This document shows positions 12,534 to 23,955 of a stretch of DNA of 64,000 nt, piece after piece. The first letter of the stretch is position 1. Every line of letters begins with the position of its first letter. Both the position numbers and the translations under genes were made by a program. The notes beneath the pieces are model-generated. The model did no database searches, had not been told where the DNA came from, and saw only the letters and a list, made by a program, of their open reading frames with translations. The stretch covers positions 181,348,501-181,412,500 of the forward strand of contig NC_092333.1 of NCBI RefSeq assembly GCF_046630445.1, given 5' to 3'. Source of the DNA: Rutidosis leptorrhynchoides (lineage: Eukaryota > Streptophyta > Magnoliopsida > Asterales > Asteraceae).

Positions 12534-14494
12534 CACAAATAAGTATTAGTTATCATTTAACTCTATTATTATTACAATTAAGGTTATAACTAAAAATATT
12601 GTTATTACTACTATTATTATTATATTTATTAACTACTAATAGATGTATTATTATTAGTATCATTATGTTAACGTAGATACTATGATTAATATATTTATCA
12701 TTTAGATTAAGTAACGTCATTAAGTATTATTAACGATATTATTAGTAATCTTCATATTAAGATAATACAACTTTTTTACATATAGCAAACATTATTATCT
12801 ATGTAAAATATACTTATGAGTATGCTACATATAAGTATAAACTAATTAGATTACTAATCTTTATATAAATATCCATATATTATAAATTAAGTATTTTTAA
12901 TATATATAAGTAGATAATAATCATTATCAAATATATAAACAAATTAATTACATAAAGTTATAACTGTTCGATTACGAATATACGTTTTAATATATACATA
13001 CAAATGATATAGGTTCGTGAATCCGGGATCAACCCTGCATTGTTCAGTAGCGTCTTATGTATTTTTACTACAAAATACGTTAGGTGAGTTTCATTAATCC
13101 CTTTTTAAATGCTTTTGCAATATATGTTTTTGGGACTGAGAATACATGCGCTGTTTTTATAACTGTTTTACGAAATAGACACAAGTACGTGAAACTACAT
13201 TCTATGGTTGAATTATCGAAATCGAATATGCCCCTTTTTATTAAGTCTGGTAATCTAAGAATTAGGGAACAGACACCTAATTGACGCGAACTCTAAAGAT
13301 AGATCTATCGGGCCCAACAAGCCCCATCCAAAGTACCGGATGCTTTAGTACTTCGAAATTTATATCATGTCCGAAGGAGGATCCCGGAATGATGGGGATA
13401 TTCTTATATGCATATTGTGAATGTCGGTTACCAGGTGTTCAATCCATATGAATGATATTTTTGTCTCTATGCATGGGACGTTTATTTATGAGAACTGAAA
13501 ATGAAAATCTTGTGGTCTATTAAAATGATGGAAATGATTATTTATGTTAAACTAATGAACTCACCAACCTTTTGGTTGACACTTGAAAGCATGTTTATTC
13601 TCAGGTATGAAAGAAATCTTCCGCTGTGCATTCGCTCATTTTAGGGATATTACTTGGAGTCATTAATGGCATATTTCAAAAGACGTTGCATTCAAGTCGT
13701 TGAGTTCATCAAGATTATTATTAAGTCAATTATAGTTAGATATATTAGGAAATGGTATGCATGACGTCAACTTTCGATGTAATGAAAGATTGTCTTTTCA
13801 AAAACGAATGCAATGTTTGTAAAATGTATCATATAGGGGTCAAGTACCTCACGATGTAATCAACTGTTGTGAATCGTTTATAATCGATATGGACTTCGTC
13901 CGGATGGATTAGGACGGGTCTCTATAGGTTATAGCTATGGAGGTTATGGGTATGGTTCGGGGGTTTTGTTCGTAAGTCAAACTAGTGTTTATCATCTCCG
14001 TTGCATCTACGTACCTTTCCTGTAATATTGAATCTCAATATTGATACGTAAGCACTCATATCCTATCTTTTATATATTAATAGTGTATCTCTGACTAATG
14101 TTCGAGTATATATGATTATGCATGCTGGTATGTTTAATTTTGTCGTTAAATAGTTTATGATAGATCATGAATTTAATACATATGCTACTGAGATAAGGTA
14201 TATGATTTGCATGGCGTTGGAAAGCTGGCGAAAAATTAATAACTTTTCATTTAGAAAGCGTATGATTTCGATGAACGTTTTAAAAGATATAGCCAACTGA
14301 ATTATCATTAATCTTAGTATTATTATTAAAAATGATTATTATTATTACCATCGTCGTTATTATGGTCGTTATTATTATTATCTGAATATTATTATTATTA
14401 TTATCGATATCAATATAAATATTATCATTAAAATTGCTATTATTATTATTATTGATACTATCGTTATTATCACTAAGGTTATTATTAATATTAA

Positions 14495-14495
<1 letters not shown>

Positions 14496-14592
<97 letters not shown>
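14496..14592. repeat. (ATT)n microsatellite in LTR F
   Basis: Trinucleotide run with one GTT, embedded in a wider ATT-rich stretch (14320-14700). The homologous place in the C LTR also has an (AAT)n run (54732-54812). Confidence 0.9.
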
Positions 14593-14593
<1 letters not shown>

Positions 14594-14835
14594 CATTATA
14601 ATAATTATTAGTATCATCATTAGTATTATTATAATTATTATTATTATTATCATTATCACTAATATTAGTATCATCTAATTTTTATGATTAATATTATTAT
14701 CATTAATATGAATGCGATATAAAAAAAGGACTAAAAGCTATTAAACAAATCGATTAGGAAATAATGGGTATAAGTATCATGATGAAATTAAAATAATGTA
14801 AGATTATAGTTTAGATAAAAATATTGTTTTCATTA

Positions 14836-14836
<1 letters not shown>

Positions 14837-14927
<91 letters not shown>
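14837..14927. repeat. Second (ATT)n microsatellite in LTR F
   Basis: Pure ATT run. The inverted counterpart in the C LTR is at 54277-54358. Confidence 0.9.
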
Positions 14928-14932
<5 letters not shown>

Positions 14933-15208
14933 TATTATTATTATTAAAATAATTAATATTAATATTATTATTATTACAAAATAATATAACTATTACTCAT
15001 TATTATTATTATTAATATTATTTTATCAAATAAATATGTGATACAAAGATATTTTTATCACACGTAATAGAATTACATCAATAATACATACCACTATATT
15101 TTTATGATATTGGGTGAATTATATAAATTATATTACTTGAGATATATAAAAGTATATTTTATCATATATAAATGTTAATATAAATTTTTATTTATTAATA
15201 AATGACCT

Positions 15209-15586
15209 AAATTTTTGAGTCAACAGCAAGCGTCGATTTATTGGCGTCTTGACTGCCGTTTAGAGCCTAAATTGAATTCCAGGCAGGATTTAAAACCCAA
15301 GGAAATTTGATTCTACCATTTTCATGGCGTTTCAATTTTATTTTTAATTTAATTTTACTTTTTTAAAAAAAATATTTTCCTACTTATTGGCCGGAGGTCC
15401 ACTCGGAAGCAATCTCTTTATCCGTAGAATAGAGAGAGGGATGACTTTCTCTACTTTTGAGAGTGTTTCACTCTGGGTGGAGAAATGACTTGTTTTTATT
15501 CTCGGATAGGGGAAGGATTGTCTACATCTCACCTCCCCCATACACCACTCATGTGGTATTGGGTTTTGTTGTTGTTGTTGTTGTTG
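15209..15586 (+). mobile_element. SINE-like retroposon with (TTG)n tail
   Basis: A 378-bp insert flanked by the 13-bp direct repeat TAATAAATGACCT (15196-15208 and 15587-15599). It ends in six to seven TTG units. The 3' half carries the block GTCTACATCTCACCTCCCCC and GTGGTATTGGGTTTTG, which I recall from TS-type plant SINEs that end in TTG repeats. The paralogous C LTR (about 53780-53790) has the target once and no insert, an empty site. The first half shows no convincing tRNA head, so the copy may be a 5' chimera or an unusual family. Confidence 0.75.
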
Positions 15587-16809
15587 TAATAAATGACCTG
15601 TATTATTTAATTTAATATAATCTAATTAATATATTTAAATATAAAAGACGACTATATTTAAACATGTATAGATTTTGGAAGTCATTTTGAGTCAAGATGA
15701 CTTTTGTTGGCTTTTGCATAATAATCTCGAGCATTAGGATTGTGATACATTACGACTTGACTTAAATAGTTAGACAAATATTGACCAACATATAAATATA
15801 TATACCTAATATAGGTTCGTGAATTCGAAGCCAACCATGCACTTGTTCAGTGCCGTCATTTAAATTATTGTTACGAAATACAGTATAGTGAGTTTCATTA
15901 TTCCCTTTTTAAATGCTTTTGCAATATATATTTTTGGGACTGAGAATACATGCACTACTTTTATAAATGTTTGACGAAATAGACACAAGTACCTAAAAAC
16001 ATTCTACGATTGAGTTACGAATACATCGGATATCACCCCTTTATAGTCTGGTAATCTAAGAATTTGGGAACAGACCCCCAAATTGACGTGATTCCTAAAG
16101 ATAGATCTATGGGCCTTAACAAGCCAAAGTTAGAGAATTTGAACTGCTTTAGTACTTCGATTTTAGTATACAACCGTCAGCTTTAAAAGTAATTACCTGT
16201 TTGTGAGGTGTACACAACCGTCATTTTTAAAAGAGTGGCCTGTTTGTATGCAGTTTGCATGCAGTTTGCGAAATGCCTGTATGCGGGGGATATTCTAGAT
16301 GCATTTTATTAATATCAATTACCAGGTGTTAATTTCGTATGAATGATTTTTACAGCAGTGAGCAGACCTGCACAGATTGTTTTCGAAATATGAGTATCTT
16401 GTGGTCTATTATATTATTGAAAATGATTGATTATGATAAACTAATGAACTCACCAACCTTTTGGTCGACACTTTAAAGCATGTTTATTCTCAGGTATGAA
16501 AGAAATCTTCCGCTGTGCATTTGCGCATTTTAAAGATATTAACTGGAGTCTTTCATGGCATATTTCAAAAGACGTTGCATTCAAGTCGTTGAGTTCAATA
16601 AAGATTATTATTAAGTAAATGACAGATTAGGTCATTTATAGTTGAATATTATGAAATGGTATGCATACCTGTCAACTTTCAATGTAATGAAAGTTTGTCT
16701 ATCAAAAACGAATGCAATGTTTGTAAAATGTATCATATAGAGGTCAGAACCTCGTAATGTAACCATATGTTATTGTATTCGTCCTTATGGATTAGGACGG
16801 GTCGTCTCA

Positions 16810-18083
16810 TGCTACTCGGTTTGTAACTGTGCTTATGAGTCATGTTGTACCAAGCTACCTCATGCCGAAACGAATTAGTGAAACGCTTACACCTAGTAAG
16901 ATAGTACCCCAAGGTATCCTCATCCACCTCGGTATCTTCATAAATCGTAAGTGCATTAGCCATGTCCATAATAGTCATGGAGCGCATTTGAACACCTAAC
17001 CGAAAACTTAATAACACATCATCATAAAGTATAGCAGTTGGGACAAAATGAGTAGTTGAGAAAAACTCTAAACACCACACTTTGTAGATCGGACGATCAA
17101 GGTGAAAGAACTCATACCAATCACTAAAACCAATACGTTCCCCAGGACCTATCCTATACTGTTGAACCAACATTTCGCGTCCCTCCTCAGCTAAACCAAC
17201 CTCCTCAAGAGGTTCCCAATCAGGATAACGCGTAGATATAAAATTACGGTCCTCTATTTCAGTTAACACATCCATCCATTCCATATAATTTTCATTACTA
17301 CGCTCCCAAACCAAGTAAGGATGCAAATCCTTAGGGAGCTTATGAGCCCTTGGATGAACGGGTGCCATTGGCACACTTTGTGAAGCATTAGGTCTTTTCG
17401 TTCCCTACAAAAACAACCACATACAAAAGAAACAAAATGGGAAAAAGAAAATGTTAGCGTTAGTTAACAACCAAGTAATATCTCATTTTCCACATTTGCT
17501 TGCATGTTTAATAAATAACCACCACATTCAAAAACTCAATCAACAAACAACCATAATATCTCATAAACACATAAAAAAAAAACATTTTTCATAATGCCAA
17601 TACCATCTTTCATGCAATAATAGATATAATCAAGTTTAACGAATAACACATGAATTAGGCATATTCCAATCGCATCATTTAATCACAATTCAAAAGTCAA
17701 ACTCAGTCAACTAGCTCAAAATTACCCAAATTGACATGAACCCTAATTTAAAAATCAAGCAATCAAGTGATTCGTGACAATTAATAACTAACAATCTTAA
17801 TAACTAGCACAACTAACACCAATACATAACAATTAATTATCAAAATCAAAGTAGGGGCCAAACTTCCACATACTTAAGAACCCTATAATCAAAACGAGCA
17901 AATTAAGATCAAATAGCATGTTATACAATCATAATCCAAATCAAATTCGGCCAAAAACAAGCAATCAACACCCCCACACTAGATTTCAACAAAACCCATA
18001 TGAACACCCAATTAGAAATCAAAATTAGAACCAAATACACTTAGAAAGGATGTTAAAATCATTACCTTTGTCTTTAGAGGCAT
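16810..18083 (-). pseudogene. ATHILA ORF-1-type protein, two exons, 3' truncated
   Basis: Exon 2 (17404 down to 16810) encodes about 200 residues resembling the ATHILA ORF-1 family found at the env position of Athila elements (motifs STRYPDWEPLEEVG, FEFFHLD-like and WCLEFFSTTHF, LSFRLGVQMRSMTIMDMA). Upstream, a short exon from ATG at 18083 to 18066 (MPLKTK) ends in AAG/GTAATG, and an acceptor TTTTTGTAG/GGAACG lies at 17405/17404. Joining these keeps the frame, giving a 661-base intron. The frame then runs 77 bases into LTR F and stops at 16733, so the last 26 codons are foreign and the true C-terminus is lost. The role of this family is unknown. The intron is inferred from consensus sites only. 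Confidence 0.55.
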
Positions 18084-18227
18084 GACTAATGATGGATTTG
18101 ATGTTGAATTGAACTGAAAATCGATTAGGGTTTAGTGTGGGAGTTCAAGACATTCAACGAGTGTATGTGTGTGTGTTTTTGAAACCAAAACAGTAATTAA
18201 AATTAAAAACAAATTTGAGCTGGGCCC

Positions 18228-18415
18228 GAATCGCGGTCGCGATGGGGGTTATCGCGGTCGCGATAAGCACAAACATGGTACCAGTTTTTTCTGACACCTA
18301 AATTGCGGTAGCGATGACCTTTATACCGGTCGCGATGAACCTCGTATCTGATAGTCAAAATTTCTGTCAGCTAACCGCGGTCGCGATGGGACATATCCCG
18401 GCCGCGATATACCTT
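18228..18415. repeat. Array of CG-rich CGCGGTCGCGAT motifs
   Basis: Six copies of a (T/C)CGCGGTCGCGAT-like motif occur in three pairs, near 18230/18253, 18303/18327 and 18376/18400, with diverged forms GCGGTAGCGAT, CCGGTCGCGAT and CCGGCCGCGAT. They stand out against very AT-rich surroundings and lie between the retropepsin and the ATHILA ORF. Each motif is nearly self-complementary. No function is known to me. Confidence 0.7.
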
Positions 18416-18562
18416 TCATCCCTTTTTTTCAATGTTTTATACTTTTTATGGTTTTTCTGTTTTAAGAGTGTATACAAAAATAAAAATAAAAACAAACTTA
18501 CAGACTTTACACAATTGTGCGATGTTTATGTTAGAGTCACGCACTCGACTCCTCTCCCATGA

Positions 18563-19062
18563 CTAGCAATTATCGGGGTCCTTGACTCCGATGTTACTAG
18601 AGTCGTAACCATACCCAAATCTTTCTTTAAGAGTGGTCTTCATATCTTCGTCCCTTATCACTATTGTACCTTTATCGAAATCAAGGGTTATTCTTGCGGT
18701 TGTTAAGAATCCTCGTCGCAACACTATCGGTGTTTTCTTGTCCGCTGCACAATCCATAATGAAAAATTCTTCTTCAAAGTTCACACCGTGAATGTTAATG
18801 GGTACATCTACCGCAATCCCTATCGGGTTATCGATGGTTTGATTCCCAAAATGGATGCCAGTAGTAGTGCGGACTAACTCTCTGATCCCCAACAATCTTG
18901 CTATTTCTGCTGGCATCAAATTAACACTAGCACCTGAATCTAGTAATACCGAGTAAAGCTTTCCACCTTGGAACCGACATATAACCGAAAACTCGCCCGA
19001 ATCCATAAGTCTTCTACGAGGCTTGAATCTGCACTGTGGTGTAGACTTAACATATTCAACCT
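18563..19062 (-). pseudogene. Retropepsin (aspartic protease) domain, Athila-like, N-terminally truncated
   Basis: About 165 codons from the C LTR boundary to TAG at 18563. The active-site motif LLDSGASVNLMP lies about 40 residues in, followed by the flap region and then the hydrophobic motif PIVLRRGFLTTAR with ITLDFDKG, matching the ILGRPFLATAR pattern of gypsy proteases. Retropepsins act as dimers that cut the Gag-Pol polyprotein. The usual continuation into reverse transcriptase is absent: the frame stops soon after the protease core. The first residues upstream of 19062 would be encoded by LTR C, so any start there is accidental. Confidence 0.7.
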
Positions 19063-19636
19063 TGAAGCAACCCGTCCTAATCCATAAGGACGAATACAAT
19101 AACATATGGATACATGGTGAGGCATTTGACCTCTATATGATATATTTTACAAACATTGCATTCGTTTTAAAAGACAAACTTTCATTTCATTGAAAGTTGA
19201 TAGGCATGCATACTCTTTCATAAAATTTAACTATAAATGACTAAACTGTCATTTGTTTAATCATAATCTTTAATAAACTCAACGACTTGAATGCAACGGC
19301 TTTTGAAAATTTCCATGAATGACTTCAAGTAATATCTTTAAAATGAGCAAATGTACAGTGGAAGATTTCTTTCAAACCTTAGAATAAACATGCTTTCAAG
19401 TGTCAACCAAAAGGTTGGTGAGTTCATTAGTTTATCGTAATCAATCAATTTCATAATTTTAATAGACCACCAGATTTCATTTATTTAATAATCATACACT
19501 CGCAAGTGTTAAAAATTCATTCGTATGGATTGAACATCTGGTAACCGACATTACCAAAATGCATCTAGAATATCCCCAAAGATATATACATCGAAGTACT
19601 AAAGCAGTTCAAATTCTCTGACTAGGGCGTGTCAAA
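19063..19636 (-). repeat. Element C 3' LTR, distal (3') part
   Basis: In minus orientation this is the end of the LTR. The left boundary TGAAGCAACCC has the same 11-base layout as the ends of other LTRs here (TGTCATAACCC, TGAGACGACCC). It is the reverse complement of the end of F (16230-16809). It is cut at 19636 by element B and continues at 53248. Confidence 0.7.
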
Positions 19637-21617
19637 TGTGATGCCCCATACAAAATTAACGTGTACGGATCATCAACAATAGGATCATTACAAGGTCGAA
19701 CACTATATGTTGTTTTAAAAGAAGTTTGTATTCATAAGAAAAGGTGATGTCTTAACCAACATCAAATGTTTTACAACAAAAGTATGCTTCTATGAATAGA
19801 AGCAATTAATGATAGTACGTGACCCAATGGTCGTTACGAATACATTGTTCAAAAGTAATAAAGTTTGTGAATGCAAGATAAACGTTTCATGCGAGGACAT
19901 CTCTAACACAAGCAGCGGGTGTCTACAGCAAGACTACAACAGCGGAAGCAACCAAACCTTAAGCACCTGAGAAAAACATGCTTAAAAACATCAACACAAA
20001 GGTTGATGATCTATAGTTTAATTATAACAGTAATGTAAGGTAGGCCATGAGATTTCAGTATTTTAAAACAGTATGAAAAGTATATGTTCAACCGTGGGCA
20101 CTTGGTAACTAACTTAACGTAAATAACACCCCCTAAAAGTACACTTGGCGAGTGCGTAAGTTTACAAAGTATAAAAATCCGTTAAATGCTAGCGCTACTA
20201 GCCCGAGTGGGGATGTCAAACCCTATGGATCCATATCTAAGATTCGCGTTCACCGGTTCAAAGACCAATGACTAAACGTTACCGAGCTAAGGGGAAAGTT
20301 TATGCCGTTGTATAACCCACACATATATAAAGCTTAAGTACTCATGCCAAGTATGTAAAACGTAAAATGCGCATGTATTCTCAGTTCCCAAAATAGTTAA
20401 AGTAAAAAGGGATGCTATAACTCACAGTGGAAAGTAGTAAAAGTCGATACGCGGGAATAGTAAGCAAGTGGTTGGTCCGAAAGGTCCTCAACCTAAGTCA
20501 AAAGTTACTAAGTCAGTAAATCGTTCCCAAAGGTTTAAAAGTATGTAAATTAGGTCTTAAGTATCATCATCATTCATCATTAATCAAAAAGTGTAAAGTA
20601 AGTTTCAATCAAGAATAGAGTTTGAAATAAAGGCTGACTTCGTTCAGTCGCCACGACCTCTATATAAACTGAAATGAGGTGAGACCAGTGGCCATGGCTC
20701 CGTATATGAGTCCCCTAGAGGTTGACCAATTTCCAGAACCAAAATCATCTTCATTTGACCGTGATGATGGTTTAAGTGCGAGTAGGTCAGAAATTTCAGC
20801 ACAACGTTAAAAGGGTGTAGTGACTTTCAGATGGCCATAAATTCTAAACCGTAACTCGGATTAAGACGAGGTCTAAACGAAAAATCATCTACTCGAACCG
20901 AACTAGCTGGAAATCAACTTATCCAGTAGCCCAGATGTCAAACCCCTTCCAAGTCCCCCTGGACGGAATTCATCAACATTTGATTCCATTGCGATGATCG
21001 ACTCCAAGTAATGTCCTTAATATGAGAAAATGCACAGCGGAAGACTTAATTCGTACTTGAGAATAACATGTTTTAAAACGTCAACATAAAGTTGGTGAGA
21101 TATAGTTTTGATGCTAGCAGCGTTATAACTATGGACCACAAGATTTCATATTCATAAACATTTTAATAAAAATATTCTAAGTTGTTGAGCACTTGGTAAC
21201 CATACTAAACATTTAATCAACGTCGCATATTCCCTTTATTATGAAATCTCCCTACACCGTACCAAGTGTAGTCACCGAAACGAAGTACTGTGCAACCGTT
21301 GAATACTGGTCGTCCAGTCCGGTTGGGGTTGTCAGGCCCGATAGATCTATCAACAGGATTCGCGTTTACAATACCTCATGTAAATAGTAGTTACCAAGTT
21401 ACAGGGAAGTATGCCAGTGGTACAACTCAACGTAGAATATATATTTTTAATCACTTGTGTCCATAACGTAAATCATAAAATGCATGTATTCTCATCCCGA
21501 AATATTTAGAGTTTAAAAGTGGGACTATATACTCACCATACTGTATTTTGTAGTAAAAATACATATAACATCATTGAACCAGTATAGGGTTGGCCTCGGA
21601 TTCACGAACCTATGTTA

Positions 21618-21620
<3 letters not shown>

Positions 21621-21684
<64 letters not shown>
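21621..21684. repeat. (AT)n microsatellite in the 3' LTR of N
   Basis: Pure AT run of about 64 bp. In the 5' LTR the same position holds two AT runs separated by about 65 bp of unique sequence (27746-27934), so this copy has probably lost the middle by slippage or recombination. Confidence 0.9.
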
Positions 21685-21687
<3 letters not shown>

Positions 21688-22214
21688 AAAATGATTATTA
21701 TTCATATAGTTTTATATCTATATATTTTTAAAATACTTAATTGATTATATATATGAATATTTATTTAAAGATTGTTAATATAACTAATTCCTATGTAATG
21801 TTACTAAAAATATATTTTTACATCATTAGTAATAAAAGTTGTGATAATATTAATAATTATGATGATAATAATAATTAAAATAATAAATTTACTACAAATG
21901 ATAAAATGATAATAAATTTTTTTTAAATAATAATAATTATTATAATAATACTAATGTAATTCTAATAGTAATGATTCTTTTAGTAATAGTGATAGTAATG
22001 ATAATGTTAAAAATAATAGTAAGATTAATAAAAATGAAAATACTTATATAAAAATATTAATAATACTAGTTATATTATAATATGTATTTAGTAAATTAGC
22101 AATAATAATAATAACAATAATAATTATAATCATAAAAATAGTATAGATAATAATAATAATTGATAATAATTATAAATATAACATAATAAAAAGAAATCTA
22201 CCTTCCAATAAGCT

Positions 22215-22305
22215 TTTATAAAAAGAATGCCTCAAGTGAGACTCGAACTCGCGACCTCTTGAAACTCGAAAATACACCTTAACCATCTACTCTGATTACT
22301 AATTT
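22215..22305 (-). other. tRNA-like module in the 3' LTR of N
   Basis: Read on the minus strand: a D-arm-like GATGGTTAAGG, then about 35 bases on GAGTTCGAGTCTC (B-box-like, one to two bases from consensus), then TGAGGCATTCTTTTT. Order, spacing and T5 run match the module in the LTRs of A. It is in the sense of the element. Confidence 0.55.
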
Positions 22306-23344
22306 CTATTTTATATCCGATTTATATGTTTATAACCCGTACCCGTCTGTTCCTCTTTTCATCTTCTTTCTCACAAAATCAATTGGCCATAAATCATAAA
22401 CTAGTCATAAAAACAAATTAAGTGTTGCCTTTATAATCCTAACTGCAACAGAAATCGATTGTCTGAATTTGAATTAAATTAAAACAGGAGAAAAATAAAA
22501 CAGACACTGTATCAGGTTGCTATGAACTCGTATGAACTTCAAATCGTGTTTTGAAATCTAGACGGTTTTAGCTAATAGTTGCAACATGAAATAAGTTGTA
22601 AACGATCCCTTGAAACTTTGTGTAACACCCATTGAACCTACAACATTGATTTGAACTCTAATTTCTCCAAGAACACAAAGTGTTGACTTTTTGTAAATCG
22701 ACTTTGACTCTAAAATTAAGACACGATATTAAGAATTTGAAATTGAAAGTTTGCAAAAAGATTACATATCTAATTCCTAACAAAATCGCATTTAAGGATT
22801 TTTAAATTTGATTCATAATCGTGTTTTGGGCAAAAACATACACGTACAGGAGCAGATACCCAGTTACATGTGTTATTCTGTTTCAATTTCGCAAATAAAA
22901 ACTGAAAGAATAGATAATTGATAGTTAATTATAATGGTGAAGGATGGTTGCTATTGTATGTCAACTTGGTTTCATTTATAACTGGAATTGGTATCATCAA
23001 ATGTGTTTTTGAGGTCGACTGCCCATTTACGCAGATAAATAAATGAATAAAGTGTGAATGAGATTGATAACTAATTTTGATGTTATTAGGGATTTTATTC
23101 GATATGTACCCTTAAAAGAAACAGAAACAAAAAAAATCAGATATAGTAGGGATTTGAAATCGATTTTTGGATCCTATGATCTTTAAATACATTTTTTAAA
23201 AAAAAATACATGTATATATCCATAATTTTATAATTTTATCTGTATATATGCTTAGGTATATAAATCTGTATTTATTTATGCTTATGTATTTATATATATC
23301 AGTAATTATATATCTTATTTATATATTTAATTATATAGCTGTAT

Positions 23345-23351
23345 TTATTTG

Positions 23352-23394
<43 letters not shown>

Positions 23395-23644
23395 CTAACT
23401 ATAATAATGTTAATAAATAATAATACTTATATTATTGGCGATAATAATAATGTTATAAATTTTATCACATTATTTGTATCGAATTTCGTATCTAATAATA
23501 TTAATAAAACTAATATTAATAATAATCATATAAATAATAATGATATTAATATCATAATAATATTAATAAGAATACTGATAAAAATAAAAATAAAAATAAT
23601 TATTTTTAGTAATTAAGTTAGTATAATAACTTATACATAACAAT

Positions 23645-23678
<34 letters not shown>

Positions 23679-23683
23679 CATAT

Positions 23684-23740
<57 letters not shown>
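23345..23740. repeat. TA-rich tracts in the 3' LTR of N
   Basis: (AT)n at 23358-23383 and a long TA tract at 23646-23739, with about 260 bp of AT-rich, AAT-type low-complexity DNA between them. The 5' LTR equivalent is at 29895-29959. Protein frames across this stretch are rich in Asn, Ile and Tyr and are not credible genes. Confidence 0.85.
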
Positions 23741-23742
<2 letters not shown>

Positions 23743-23915
23743 CATATTTACTATACACAGTTGTTCGTGAATCGTCGGGCCTAGTCAAAGGGTATTTGAT
23801 TACTTAAATATAGATTTCAAACTTTCTAGACTCAACATTACAGATTTTGTTTATCGTGTCGGAAACATATAAAGATTAAGGTTTAAATTTGGTCGGAAAT
23901 TTCTGGGTCATTACA

Positions 23916-23955
23916 GTACGTACCCGTTAAAGAAATTTCGTCCCCGAAATTTGAT
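23916..23955 (-). other. Polypurine-tract region and hairpin of element N
   Basis: On the minus strand: AAATTTCG-GGGA-CGAAATTT (23952-23933), then CTTTAACGGGTACGTAC directly before the 3' LTR. The loop is one base longer than in A and E, but the 8-bp stem is perfect. Confidence 0.8.

Larger units (their letters stand above)
13927..16809 (+). repeat. LTR piece F, plus orientation, related to the element C LTR
   Basis: Runs from the join with element A to GGGTCGTCTCA. It matches, in inverted orientation, 53248-55262 followed by 19063-19636, which together are the distal part of the element C LTR. Recognisable conserved LTR blocks include the AGATAGATCTATGGGCC region near 16100 and the CTCACCAACCTTTTGG block near 16448. 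Its first part is missing in this window because element A lies there. No gene is seen in it. Confidence 0.75.
16810..19062 (-). mobile_element. Athila-like retrotransposon fragment between two inverted LTRs
   Basis: Holds, in minus-strand order, a retropepsin frame and then a two-exon ATHILA-type ORF. RT, RNase H and integrase, which should lie between them in an Athila element, are absent, so this is a deletion derivative or a non-autonomous relative. Both ends are cut by LTR 3' ends of one family pointing inward (F from the left, C from the right). No LTR of its own is visible. The spacer between the two ORFs contains the CG-rich motif array at 18228-18415. Confidence 0.6.
20936..23915 (-). 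repeat. Element N, 3' LTR
   Basis: TGTCAAACCCC at the left end, GGGTCATTACA at the right end. Collinear with 27061-30134. Includes (AT)n at 21621-21684, a tRNA-like module at 22215-22305 and a TA-rich tract at 23641-23740. The other LTR has a second (AT)n block near 27860, which accounts for about 100 bp of length difference. Confidence 0.9.
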
